A DNA stretch of 64,000 nt from Colias croceus (GCF_905220415.1 NC_059554.1:3745001-3809000), one strand, 5' to 3'; shown: positions 1 through 10,181, numbered from the stretch's first letter. The notes: generated by a model not told the origin, from the sequence alone. Numbers and translations: made by a program.

Positions 1-540
1 AAGGGCAAATCTGAAACGGAATTAGTAGAGGAAATTGGGAAAATCATAGAAGATATGGGAGTACAAATCTGCATTTCAGAAATATGTAACGTGTACAGAA
101 TCGGACATCAAATTAAAAACAAAAACCGACCAGTTGTTGTTACCATCGCAAGCTTATGGAAAAAACATCTGATACTCATAAACAAACCAAAACTTCCCCC
201 AAGCATCAACATCAAAAAAGATTTCCCCAAAGAAATCCTAGAGAAGCGTAAACAGCTACAACCCCTGGTCGAAGAAGAAAAAAAGAAAGGTAACATTGCT
301 TATATAAAATACGACAAACTTATAGTGAAAAAGCCGAAAGAAAACAGGGAGAAAAGAAAAAGGGAATCCTCGGATTCACCAAAAACACAGAAGAAAAGTT
401 ATACAAAGGAATCGTTCAAGAATCGAACACCAACACAGCTACTTCCTAAAACCCAACCAAGAGACATTGTTAGACCGAATATACTAAACTATGTTGAAAG
501 AGCGAGATCGGACCCTCAGCTAAATACTTCAAAAAACTAA
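1..540 (+). CDS. LINE ORF1 protein (partial, N-terminus outside window)
   Basis: The frame is open from base 1; the first internal ATG is at 55. The product is basic and lysine-rich. It contains a segment (RIGHQ, then RPVVVTIASLWKK, then DFPKEILEKRKQL, then AYIKYDKLIV) with the spacing seen in the nucleic-acid-binding ORF1 proteins of insect RTE-type elements, followed by a low-complexity KR-rich tail. It probably binds the element's RNA and helps form the RNP. The last codons before the TAA stop are AAA AAC, preceded by an A, which forms a frameshift-type heptamer (see findings). Family assignment is from pattern recognition. Confidence 0.75.
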   Translation, partial: KGKSETELVEEIGKIIEDMGVQICISEICNVYRIGHQIKNKNRPVVVTIASLWKKHLILINKPKLPPSINIKKDFPKEILEKRKQLQPLVEEEKKKGNIAYIKYDKLIVKKPKENREKRKRESSDSPKTQKKSYTKESFKNRTPTQLLPKTQPRDIVRPNILNYVERARSDPQLNTSKN

Positions 541-3509
541 CTACTGACAGAAAGCACCGAAAACTGACGAAAACTACATCAACAAGTATTCAAACTCAAC
601 AAACAAAATGCCTCCCACCACGGCTGGTCCCCGCGGGAGACGTAGACCACCACCCTCCAACAAAAAGAACCCAAACCCTTAAAATTGCTACTTTAAACAC
701 TAGAACCCTTAGAACTGAAGAAAGTCTCCAAGAGCTTGAAAAAGCCCTTGAAAGCATAAACTGGGACATCCTAGGTATAAGTGAGATGCGACGACTAGAA
801 GAAAAAATAGAAGAACGTAAAGACTACATCTTATTCCATAAAGGTGAAATAGCCGGTCACAGGGGCGTTGGTTTCCTAATTAAGAAGTCATTGAAACAAC
901 ATATCCATGAACTTATTGGAATTTCCGACAGAATTGCCATCCTCAATATCAACATACCGGGATACCGTAAATTATGGTCAGTAATTCAAATATATGCTCC
1001 TACTGAGCAAGCAGCAAGAAGAGATACCATCCATTTCTACGAAGAGCTAGCAAAAACACTAAGAAATTATTCTTCTAACAACATACTACTAATGGGTGAC
1101 TTCAATGCTCAAGTAGGTGAAAAACAATGTCTGGAAGAACACGTCTTAGGTAACTTTGGCCACGGTAAAAGAAGTCCAAACGGTGAACTTTTAATTGAAC
1201 TGCTATTGGAGCACAACCTTACGCTTTTAAACAGTTTTTACAAGAAAAATACGAAAAATAAATGGACCTGGATCTCCCCCGATGGCAAATATAAAAATGA
1301 GATCGATTACATGGCAACAAATTGCAAAAATGCCTTCTCCAATATTTCAGTTTTGTCAAGATTTAACTTTAATACAAATCATCGTATGTTAAGAAGCATT
1401 ATGAAACTAAATGTAACAAAACCACCTAGAAAATTTATTAAACCACAAAAATCAGAGCAATTTAACGAAGAAACTCTTAAAAATATTAGCGAACATATTA
1501 AAAAGGCAACTAAAGACTTGACAATTGAAGACCAAAATATAGATGTCCTGACAAAATATGGAATATTGGAAAAACAACTAAATTTAGCAAAACCCAAGAA
1601 TATTAAAAACAATAAATACAACCTAACGAATCAAACATTACAACTAATAGAAGAAAGGAAAAAACTACTTTCTAACAAACCAAGAAAAGAAAATTTACAT
1701 TTAATAACTAAAATTAGCAAGGAAATTAGAGAAAACATAAGAAAAGATAGAAAGGCGATACGACAACAAGCTTTGGAAAACCACATAAAGAGAACAGGAG
1801 GTGTAAAGAAAGCATTCAACGAATTAAAAGAAATAAATAAGGAATGGATACCTAAACTTAATGACGATTCTAGAACTGGAAATAAACGTCCTTCAACTCA
1901 ACGAAAACATATTTCCGAAATAGCCACAAAATTCTACGAAAACCTATATGCAAATAGAGACAAAATTCAAAACAGTGGAAACTTACATAGAAATGACATT
2001 AAGCAAATAATCGAACCAGAACCTGATATAATTCCCAGTGAAATAGAAAAAGCTATTTACAGCCAGAAAACAGAAAAAGCATCGGGGCCAGATAAAATTT
2101 CTAACGAGCTTCTGAAAGGCACTATTAACGAATTATTACCAATACTAACTTCAATATTTAACGAAATAATTCCAACACAATGGAAGCAGTCATACATCAT
2201 TCTTATATTCAAGAAGGGTCACAAAGAAGACATAGGCAACTACAGACCCATAAGTCTGATGTCGAACATATACAAAGTCTTCTCTAAAATTTTACTGGGT
2301 AGGATAAGCAAAAAGCTTGATGAAAACCAACCACGTGAGCAAGCGGGATTTAGACAAAAATACTCTACTTTAGACCACATACATACAGTGAAGCAAATTA
2401 TGGAAAAATATAAAGAATATAATAAACCATTGTATATGGCATTCGTTGACTATTCTAAAGCTTTTGATAGCATAAGTCACAGTGCAATATGGCAGAGTCT
2501 GGAACAACAGGGCGTACCTACTAAATATATTGACATCATTAAGAGCATTTATTCGCATAGTAAAGCAAGGATACAGCTCGAATTCCTTGGGAAGAGTTTC
2601 GGGATAGAGAGGGGAGTAAGACAAGGAGACCCTCTATCACCGAAACTATTCTCAGCTGTTTTAGAGAGTGTCTTTCGCAAGATGAACTGGGACAGCTTCG
2701 GCCTGAACATTGACGGCGTGAAACTTAACCATCTAAGATTCGCAGACGATATAGTTCTGTTTGAAGACGATCCCACAAAACTCGAAGAAATGTTAAAATC
2801 ACTCAACGAAGAAAGTGTTAAAGTCGGCCTATTAATGAATAAAGATAAAACCAAGTTGCTCACAAACTCCAAACCAACACCTATAAAGATAGATAACCAT
2901 ACTCTCGAATATGTAGAGGAATATATATACTTAGGCCAGATTATTTGCCACAAGGATCAAACTTCAAAAGAAATCAATCGAAGAATAGCTAATGGTTGGA
3001 AGAAATATTGGTCACTCAAAGAAATCGTGAAATCTAACGGACTTAGTATGACAATTAAAAGAAAAGTATTTGACACTTGTATTCTCCCGGTTATAATATA
3101 TGGATGCGAAACTTGGTCACTTACTAAACTGCACAGAGAGAAACTAGCGCGATGTCAAAGAGCCATGGAGAGGAGTATGGTAGGAATAAAATTAAGGGAC
3201 AAAGTGAGAAGTAGCACAATCAGAAAGAAAACCCAAGTAACTGATATACTTAGACGTATAGACCAACAAAAGTGGAGATGGACCGGCCATATGATTAGAG
3301 ACACACAAAATAAATGGAGCGCTACTGTTTCCAACTGGTGCCCCTGGGACGGCAAACGCAGCAGAGGTCGTCAGCAAACAAGATGGGAGGATGACCTAAA
3401 ACTGACAGCGGGTCCACACTGGAGAAGAGTAGCGAGGGACAGAATCCAGTGGAAGATGTTGGAGGAGGCCTATGCCAAACGGCACACTGAACTAAGAGAT
3501 ATTTTATAA
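498..3509 (+). CDS. LINE ORF2: AP-like endonuclease and reverse transcriptase
   Basis: The frame is open from 498 (after a TGA at 495) to TAA at 3507-3509. The endonuclease domain starts near 681 (KIATLNTRTL), continues through GISEMRR, and has MGDFNAQVG near 1092 and the NHRML motif near 1377. The reverse transcriptase follows, with RPISL, DYSKAFDS, GVRQGDPLSP and the catalytic FADD at 2739-2750. A C-terminal RTE-type W/G/R-rich segment ends the protein. The first in-frame ATG is at 786, already inside the endonuclease, so it is unlikely to be the true start. There is no in-frame ATG between 498 and 786. A -1 frameshift from ORF1 would enter this frame at 537. The protein makes first-strand cDNA at a nicked target. 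Confidence 0.88.
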   Translation, partial: KSEIGPSAKYFKKLTTDRKHRKLTKTTSTSIQTQQTKCLPPRLVPAGDVDHHPPTKRTQTLKIATLNTRTLRTEESLQELEKALESINWDILGISEMRRLEEKIEERKDYILFHKGEIAGHRGVGFLIKKSLKQHIHELIGISDRIAILNINIPGYRKLWSVIQIYAPTEQAARRDTIHFYEELAKTLRNYSSNNILLMGDFNAQVGEKQCLEEHVLGNFGHGKRSPNGELLIELLLEHNLTLLNSFYKKNTKNKWTWISPDGKYKNEIDYMATNCKNAFSNISVLSRFNFNTNHRMLRSIMKLNVTKPPRKFIKPQKSEQFNEETLKNISEHIKKATKDLTIEDQNIDVLTKYGILEKQLNLAKPKNIKNNKYNLTNQTLQLIEERKKLLSNKPRKENLHLITKISKEIRENIRKDRKAIRQQALENHIKRTGGVKKAFNELKEINKEWIPKLNDDSRTGNKRPSTQRKHISEIATKFYENLYANRDKIQNSGNLHRNDIKQIIEPEPDIIPSEIEKAIYSQKTEKASGPDKISNELLKGTINELLPILTSIFNEIIPTQWKQSYIILIFKKGHKEDIGNYRPISLMSNIYKVFSKILLGRISKKLDENQPREQAGFRQKYSTLDHIHTVKQIMEKYKEYNKPLYMAFVDYSKAFDSISHSAIWQSLEQQGVPTKYIDIIKSIYSHSKARIQLEFLGKSFGIERGVRQGDPLSPKLFSAVLESVFRKMNWDSFGLNIDGVKLNHLRFADDIVLFEDDPTKLEEMLKSLNEESVKVGLLMNKDKTKLLTNSKPTPIKIDNHTLEYVEEYIYLGQIICHKDQTSKEINRRIANGWKKYWSLKEIVKSNGLSMTIKRKVFDTCILPVIIYGCETWSLTKLHREKLARCQRAMERSMVGIKLRDKVRSSTIRKKTQVTDILRRIDQQKWRWTGHMIRDTQNKWSATVSNWCPWDGKRSRGRQQTRWEDDLKLTAGPHWRRVARDRIQWKMLEEAYAKRHTELRDIL
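531..537 (+). promoter_or_regulatory. Candidate -1 ribosomal frameshift heptamer A AAA AAC
   Basis: In the ORF1 frame the bases read A AAA AAC and then the TAA stop. This is the X XXY YYZ form used for programmed -1 frameshifting. A slip here makes the next codon start at 537, which is exactly the ORF2 frame. I found no strong stem directly downstream; a GC-rich stretch with a weak stem lies about 90 nt away near 627-642. The function is inferred. Confidence 0.5.
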
Positions 3510-3609
3510 TTTTATAATTGTATAGTGTATAAGAAAATATAATATGTAAGTATAGTGTATAAGTTTTTAGTTCAGAATAAATGGGCTTTTTATTTATTTT
3601 ATTTATTTA

Positions 3610-4940
3610 ACTTTTTACTACTTCTCTAGTTATAACAACCTTTTCCAAAACTATATGCTTAATGGATCAAGACAATAACAAATCATTTAAAACTTAATTA
3701 ATTTAATTTAATTCCATAATTCATTTTATTATGTAGTATGTACAAATAGAAAAATTCTTTATGATTTCCCTTTCTTTGTATGTTAAATTTTATTTTGTTT
3801 CAGAGAATGACTAATTTCTTTGGTATAGAATTTGATTCTTATACATAGTATAATTATTTTCAGATATTGCAAAACTATGTATGAAACATTGAATTGGGTA
3901 TGTTGATCTTAACATGTTTTGGGAGACGATCCTAAGGATATAATTATAAATATCCAATTTTGTTGATTTTTTATCATTATTTTAGAATATAAAAGTTTAT
4001 AAATAAATAGTAAATGTGTTGGAATCATTAAAAATATCTATAAAGACATTTATTTTATATAAAATCTGTGAGAATCAAGAGTCACTTATTTATTTGAATA
4101 TTATTTATAACAATTAAAATTAGATATTAATCAAACACCCAATCCTTAAAAAATACAAAAAGTTGCTCCATGAGGTTTAAAACACACTTCTCATACTAGC
4201 ATAGCTCTTCAATCAGTATGCTTTATTAAAGTACTAGCCTTCCGCCCACTTTTTGAAAACCTAATTATAATTAGGTTGTCAAAAAGTTTTGACCTTATTA
4301 AATACTAAAACCTGTTGTGTAATTTTGAAGATACATACAGACACAGATGGTGGAAATCAACTTTTTTTAGTAAACTGTGTGAAGTAAAGTGATGCAACAG
4401 TTTTCAGAATTATTATATAAAATGTAAATTATAATAATATTTTATCCTATTTCATTTAAAGTATTATTTTTAGAAAGTTAACTACACATTAAATTAATAA
4501 CTATTAAAATTTCTCTGTAAAAATCATTTTGCAGTTTAAACACAATTTTGTCCTATGATTCAATAAAACTTTAAAGAAAACGCCACTTTCTTTGAATTTT
4601 GATTTGTTGCCAAAAGACATTTGACCTACTTGATGATACTGAAGTATGTACATATGTTTGTATATTGTAGAAACAAATACAAGTATGTATGCAATATTAT
4701 ACAAAATATTCATATAAGTTTAGTACAGAAATGATCTCTGTTTATTAGTATGTTGCTTGAAGTATTAATAATAATTGTTATTCCAAAGTTAACCATCAAA
4801 GCTTGCTTTTTGCATGCTTTAATTGATTTCTTAATAGCTTAACTATTCATATTCTGAAATTGTTTTAGAGTAAATATTACTCGTGAAAATTTTCACTACT
4901 CATTTAAATAATATTAGAATAAAACTGAAAAACAATAGTT
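3610..4940. other. AT-rich intergenic stretch
   Basis: I see no supportable gene here. The sequence is AT-rich with many stops in all frames. A short minus-strand reading frame at 4504-4713 follows a weak acceptor-like site but has no recognisable domain. Confidence 0.5.
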
Positions 4941-4941
4941 T

Positions 4942-5125
4942 AGAGCTAGCGCGCAAGAGCAACTTTCGTCTCCGCAAATATATTTTGTCTCTCCCATCAA
5001 CTCTGTGGCCTAGTAAGGGGCTAGTAAGTGCGCGCACGAAGCGCTTCCCGGGATCATTTTTTTATTAGCCATGGAAGAGACGAAATAGTTGCGGAGACAA
5101 AAGTTGCTCTTACGCGCTAGCTCTT
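4942..5125. mobile_element. Hairpin MITE-like inverted repeat (about 184 bp)
   Basis: The left arm (gagctagcgcg, aagagcaactt, gtctccgcaa, then ttttgtctctcccat; about 4942-4998) matches the reverse complement of the right arm (about 5072-5125) over roughly 55 bp with a few mismatches. A short GC-richer centre contains gtgcgcgcacgaagcgcttcccggg. This long near-perfect hairpin in AT-rich DNA fits a small non-autonomous DNA transposon. No target duplication could be fixed. Confidence 0.6.
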
Positions 5126-5197
5126 ATTGTTGTTATAATTGTAGTAAAAGTAGAATGTGCCATTTGATGTATCATTATTTCTTTATGGTTCTGGTAA

Positions 5198-6183
5198 GGG
5201 GCCATCCATAAAGTACGTCACATGTAAAGGGGGGGGAGGGGGTCGACAAAGTGTGACATGGTGTGACAAGGGGAGGGAGGGGTCCTATGTTTCGTGACAT
5301 CACATTTCAAAATACTAATCGCGTAATTGGAAATATAAATTAAACTAAAAAATATGTCCAACTCATAGAGATCTAGAGAGATGCCAATCGCTTGCGCTGA
5401 GTACGAAACCTGGTGTCTCATAAAAATTTACTACACGGCCGTACTACACGATCGAACGGTTTTGTTAGCTTTAGTATGTTCATTATACATTGCGGTATTC
5501 GAACTCCGCGTTTGAATAGAGTCACGTACAGAAGAAGCATTGTAAACTATTTACATAAATTATTGTGTCTGTCGTTCTGTCACATATTAAAACCAAGAAT
5601 CACTGTACGTAATATTGTTTTTGATATTTTAGTAAGAAAATCGTATAATTTCACTACTTACCGATGGTATGTGATTCCATTTGACTTAAAGTTGCTGGTT
5701 TCACTTCGGTTTTTACAAACTTTAACGGAACAACACGGCATTGTCAAATAATACCCGGCCGACGGTCGAACGTCAACTGAATGCAACAAACAGCATGTGT
5801 TCTTTTTTTGGGCATATTGCTGCGACACCGGCCCCGCCCCCTAACCATATCTCCCTTTAGTTTCTGTGATCTGTGGTCCAACTCTATCTTAAGGGCAATA
5901 CGGTTTAAGTTGTTTGGTTGACAATTTATATTTATTCATTAGTTTATTTTTTGTTATTGTTTCAAATATTTGATATCCTAAAAAAGTACTTAATTTAAAT
6001 AGAAATAAGACTAATTTCGGAACTGCTGTTTTAATTTAATAATTTTTCGATGTTAAATTGCAAAACATGTGACGTCACACTAGGGAGGGGGGGGGGGTCT
6101 CAGAAATGTGACCACCTGTGACAAGGACGGGGGGGGACTCAAAAACTCATGAAATTAGTGTGACGTACTTTATGGATGGCCCC
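5198..6183. mobile_element. Non-autonomous Harbinger-like DNA transposon (986 bp)
   Basis: The ends are perfect 25-bp inverted repeats beginning GGGGCCATCCATAAAGTACG and continuing TCACA. They are flanked by the direct 3-bp repeat TAA (5195-5197 and 6184-6186). A TWA target duplication and G-rich tips fit the PIF/Harbinger group. Subterminal TGTGACA motifs and runs of up to ten G occur near both ends on the plus strand. An open frame at 5413-5751 has no transposase motif, so the element appears to be non-coding and mobilised in trans. Confidence 0.7.
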
Positions 6184-6186
6184 TAA

Positions 6187-7490
6187 TAGGCATTAAAAAC
6201 CATAATAATTTTTATCTCACTTCATAAATAAATAATATTGTGAACAAAGAAGTAAAACGTATTAGTAGGCAAATTCTAAAGATTATCATATAATTTCAAA
6301 TATCAATAATAAAATCTTTATTTTTTATAAACAGAACAAGCTTGTATGACACTAAGAATACATTACAAAATCCAAATTAAACACAAACTAATGGGTTTCA
6401 AAAAAGTCACAACCTATTTTTATATACATATTTTTTTTTATACCACATTAGAAACAAATTATGAGAAAGATTATGATCCTACTTTCCCAAATATGCACAT
6501 GTTAACAATTTTTAACCAGACAGTTATTATACAATTAGTTTTGTGAGTTCAGGATTTTGAAGAAAAAATTCATTTAAATATAAATAATAGAAAAAATTGA
6601 GATTTTTGTACCTGAAGCTATGAGAGAGTAAGGTCAAACTTTAAGGTTCATATTTAATATTGAAAACTAATTGTGTATACCTATTACAATATTGGAAATA
6701 TGTCTTGAATGTGTTCTTTGTTGACTAATATAGCAGTAATTATAATATTTATCAATATAAGTAACACATTCACGGTGACCCTAACAACACAAATGATTAT
6801 GGGCAGCGGGCATCACTTTCCATTAGGTGACCTGCTCATTTGCCTACTTAAATAATAAAAAAAAATTTTTGCTCATTTAAACTTATTGAAACTATTGCAT
6901 GTTATCATATTATTTTGGATTAAATGATAACATACAACATTGGACTGTATTGTACTGTACTGTATTTATGAAGAAAAAAAAAAGCTATTTTACTATATAA
7001 AAAATCAAGGACTGATAGGACAATGGTATATTACTTTATACCTACATAACTTTTTTTTTGGCTAGAAGAAAATTATGGTAATGTAACTCTATAAACATTT
7101 ATAAGCATGCTGATTAATATGTATTTTAATAAGAAAGACAATGAGTGCAAATAAAATGTTATATGAAGTATAGTACCTACTGTTCATATTTTAACCACAC
7201 AAAACATTAACTAGGTACTAATCTATCTGATGGTTCCGAACAGCTGTTTCGTCATTGTATATAAAATAACTCTTCACCTTACAAATCAATACTCATATTG
7301 CGCAAAATGTCACTGAAATGCGCTATACAATATCATTGTTAAAATGTATGTAGTTTAAAAAATAATGCATTCCAAACATACGGGGACAATAATGATCTGA
7401 ATATGATTTACAATCAAACTCTATGATTACTACAATCGATAAGTGTTTTGAAATGTTATTTATAGTTCAAGGGATAACATTTTGATGGTA
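6187..7490. other. Intergenic stretch with a LINE/SINE-tail fragment
   Basis: AT-rich DNA without a supportable gene. Bases 6765-6860 (gggcagcgggcatcactttccattaggtgacctgctcatttgcc, then poly-A) look like the 3' tail of a common lepidopteran LINE or SINE; this is recognised from memory, not searched. Confidence 0.4.
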
Positions 7491-7592
7491 TTTTTATGAT
7501 AATTGAATATAATCTACGCAGATTGCAGTAAGACCTGTAATGGGCCATTTATAATAATCTTGGTTCGACATCAGCCGACCCGGATAACTTAC

Positions 7593-7827
7593 TTGATTGT
7601 GTCCTGGATGGTAATGGTATCCTATGTCCGCCTTTTCTTCGCGATCTACGGACGTAAGAACGCGAAGATGAAAACGAGGCACTAGGCATTATTTCTTTAA
7701 CTCTTTTATTTTCACTGGAAATCAGCCTAAACAAAGGAGACACCCGCACCAACACCGTCGGCCATTTTCTGTTTAGAATAGATTGGGGAACCGAAACAGG
7801 AAATATTGATAACTCCACATCAGTCAA
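7593..7827 (-). CDS. Candidate first coding exon of an unidentified minus-strand gene
   Basis: Reading leftwards from an ATG at 7827 (an inner ATG at about 7689 is an alternative), the frame stays open into a good donor, A|GTAAGT, at 7593/7592. The inner part encodes a Ser- and Arg-rich N-terminus (MPSASFSSSRSYVRRSRRKG, then GHRIPLPSRTQ). About 150 bp upstream, at 7978-8015, lies GC-richer DNA with two ATGGCSSC-type boxes, which often mark insect TATA-less promoters. I could not find a matching downstream exon, and the codon use is not decisive. It may instead be a non-coding first exon or chance. Confidence 0.3.
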
Positions 7828-7974
7828 AGTTTGGCAAGATATTTATTATATTTCATAAAGCGCACTGATCACTGATATTAAAAATGATACTATTAACTCA
7901 TAAAAACCATTATTCACTAAAATATGACCAAAATTAACACTTCCCTAAATAGCAAAGGGCGACTCTCTGTAAGT

Positions 7975-8020
7975 AAAATATGGCCGCCGTCGGATCAAAC
8001 ATGGCGCTGGCTATACTACC
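7975..8020. promoter_or_regulatory. Candidate TATA-less promoter with YY1-like boxes
   Basis: Two motifs, aaatATGGCCGCC and aaacATGGCGC, sit in a short GC-rich island within AT-rich DNA. Such YY1/pho-like boxes cluster at transcription starts. Its position upstream of the 7593-7827 minus-strand exon supports a promoter role. This is inference only. Confidence 0.3.
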
Positions 8021-8489
8021 GCCACCTGTGGGAAGTCTGTCTGTGGTGGTTTTTTTTTCGTTCAAAATTCAATTGAAATGTTTTAACTGTGGTTTTAACG
8101 TATTTGATTTTTTTTTAATATTAGCTCATATAATTTAATAGTTTTAGTATAGTTTAAAATAAAAAATAAAATGGATGTAATGGATTGTACATTTGGTCTT
8201 TAAAAACAACTCGCATTAAGAAATAGGGTAGCTAGCAAGTACAAGAAAATGTTATGGACTGTGGTTACTTGTGGATCATCGATCAATAAGAACCAGGAGC
8301 GAATCGGCTCGAATCGGGTAGCCTGTACCATGGAAATATATTATATACTTCGTACTGTACCTACTCAACTAATAACCATGTTTAAAAACTGTTTCTAAGT
8401 GTTATTATATTATATGATTTATTGCACAAAAACATAAAATATATATAACTTAAATCTACGCAAGTTTATACGATTGTATTCACACGTTT

Positions 8490-8806
8490 TTCAAGCCGTG
8501 CCCCGCGGTTTTACCCACAGTGCTCCGCTCCTGTTGGTCTTAGCGTGATGATAAGTGGGCTATTTAAAACCGAAGGAAATTTTTCAAATCGCCCGAGTAG
8601 TTCCTGAGATTAGCGAGTTCAAACAAATAAACAAGCTCTTCAGCTCTAATATTATTAGTAAGTAGGTATTATACTTAAAAGGTATTATATCAGTATTTGT
8701 TACTTAATTAATTAATTAATTTATTTATTTATAACACTTTATGCACAAACTAAATATTAAATAGTTTTAAAGAAACGGGCGAAGCCGCGGGCGGTAAGCT
8801 AGTAAT
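8490..8806. repeat. Dispersed lepidopteran repeat, probable non-LTR tail
   Basis: The segment gccccgcggttttacccac, gctccgctcctg and gttcctgagattagcg, followed by 'aacaagctcttcagctctaatattattagta', is a very common lepidopteran interspersed sequence. A second, inverted copy is present at about 43270-43460, which shows directly that it is repetitive. It is followed at 8776-8806 by gggcgaagccgcgggcggtaagctagta, another widespread terminal motif. A TTAA/TTTA microsatellite lies between (8700-8730). Confidence 0.6.
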
Positions 8807-9380
8807 ACTATAAAAAATAAGAAGAAGGATTACAAAAGGCAAGCTGCGGATATTATTTTATTTCAGCTTTACCAAGTGTTTTGAACGCTCTTGGGAAGTT
8901 TTAACTGATTGCGTTCTGGTTCTGTACCTTGTTCTGTACCAAGAAGCTTATATCTAATACACTGGAGATTTCGGTATGAACATTGACGTGTAACAAGAAA
9001 ATATTGCCCAGTTCATGTTTTTTATCACTTTCACACCTAACTTGGTATTGCCACTGTTAATACGAAGTTTTCCCAAGGCTACTATGTATGCTGTAATATT
9101 CTGTGCAAAAGGTTAGTTTTTGTACATGAGTTTGTTGATAAATTGCCAACAACGTCATTCAGAAGCATTGTTGGATGAGACAATTATTATTTATGCTAAA
9201 TAAACTAAGTATCTGAACCAATTATTAAAAAGCGATACTCCCTGATTATGGGTAGTCACCATAATAAAATTGTAGCAACTCTCACTTTGTCAATATGGCA
9301 TGTGTGTCAAAAAAATTGCGTCGCTTCGAATATTTAAGTTAATATTGTTGCTTATTTAATGAATATTTTCCGAATATAAA
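8807..9380. other. Intergenic, nothing recognised
   Basis: AT-rich sequence without a supportable gene or repeat structure. Confidence 0.4.
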
Positions 9381-9382
9381 GA

Positions 9383-9904
9383 ATGCATTGTATTGTGCAA
9401 AATTGCAGAAGTGTTTGGACACCAAATTCTGGCATAGAATTTCACAGGCAAGTGTATATTTACGTTATTTACAATATTCCTCAATACTCCTGCATTTACC
9501 TGTTTAGAATCATTTCAATGGCAAAAATTGTCTAATTTAGCATCATTTTAGTAAGCAGTCATGTTAAATTTGTTATTTCCCTAATACTATATCATTTTTC
9601 AACAAGTTTTCAATAAACAGATTTAACAAGTAAGGTAACCATGATGACGAGTTTTTATGGATAGCGAAGAGAATATATTGTAATAACAATATTATGATGA
9701 AAATTTAGAACACCATTTTAAAGATTGTTACTAGTAATGAAACAACACATGACATCGGTATTGCACTCACATGTAGTTATAAGATTGTTCGTTTTTACAT
9801 TGAAATTTATACTTTTTTAACTTACCTCATATTTTTTTGTTTTACGTATTTCAGCTTTCCAAAAAGTAAAATAAAAAGAAATATATGTGCCCATCAAGGT
9901 TACT
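9383..9904 (+). pseudogene. Remnant of a THAP zinc-finger gene (two exon pieces)
   Basis: An ATG at 9383 opens 21 codons reading MHCIVQNC, a Trp-containing loop, then GIEFH. This is the start pattern of a THAP C2CH finger (C-x2-4-C, then FHxFP). The frame ends in a GC donor (ag|gcaagt at 9448). An acceptor (tttcag) at 9854 rejoins in phase to give FHSFPKSKIKRN. A stop follows after 18 codons, before the second Cys and His pair would be complete. I read it as a decayed THAP domain, perhaps from a P-element-like transposase. Confidence 0.4.
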
Positions 9905-10181
9905 GAGGATTACGACCCAGAAAAAAATACCTTTTTAAAAATAAACTTTGTAAAGTTAGCTGAAATTTGTGCAAGGCTGCTATAAACAGTTTTTCTTTGA
10001 TGATTCTGGCTTGAAATTGACCCGTCGAAGCAACGCGTTTAAAAAGAAGATCTGAGTAGCTAACAATTTGGTAAACAGCATCTGATGCAAAACACAACTT
10101 TCCTCTATTTACAAAGGATGTTAATGCTATATATCGGTTCATATCCAAGCTTTGTAGCCAAAAATTATTTATAACTATCAT
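9900..10181 (-). pseudogene. Possible THAP/P-element-like transposase C-terminal fragment
   Basis: A 93-codon minus-strand frame contains FVNRGKLCFASDAVYQI followed by a hydrophobic helical stretch. This resembles the 'NRGGLxxPS..VYxI' segment near the C-terminus of THAP-containing transposases. It lies next to, but on the opposite strand from, the THAP-like exon pieces, as if an old element had been rearranged. The similarity is remembered, not computed, and the fragment could be chance. Confidence 0.3.

Larger units (their letters stand above)
1..3609 (+). mobile_element. RTE-type non-LTR retrotransposon (LINE), 5' end cut by window
   Basis: A LINE copy with ORF1 (1-540) and ORF2 (open from 498, ending at 3509), followed by about 75 nt of 3' UTR and a T/A-rich tail of TTTA-like units near 3588-3609. 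The endonuclease-reverse transcriptase order and the C-terminal segment rich in W, G and R (WRWTGHM, GKRSRGRQQTRW) are typical of the RTE clade often annotated in insects as craniofacial development protein 2-like. ORF2 has no internal stop or frameshift, so the copy looks young. The window begins inside ORF1, so the 5' UTR and target-site duplication cannot be judged. Confidence 0.9.

Noticed and set aside
786..791. ATG at 786 as the true start of LINE ORF2
   Set aside because: The endonuclease domain already begins near 681 in the same frame, so this ATG would remove its N-terminal part.
5413..5751. 112-codon plus-strand frame inside the Harbinger-like element
   Set aside because: No DDE or Myb-like motif and no resemblance to a transposase; probably chance.
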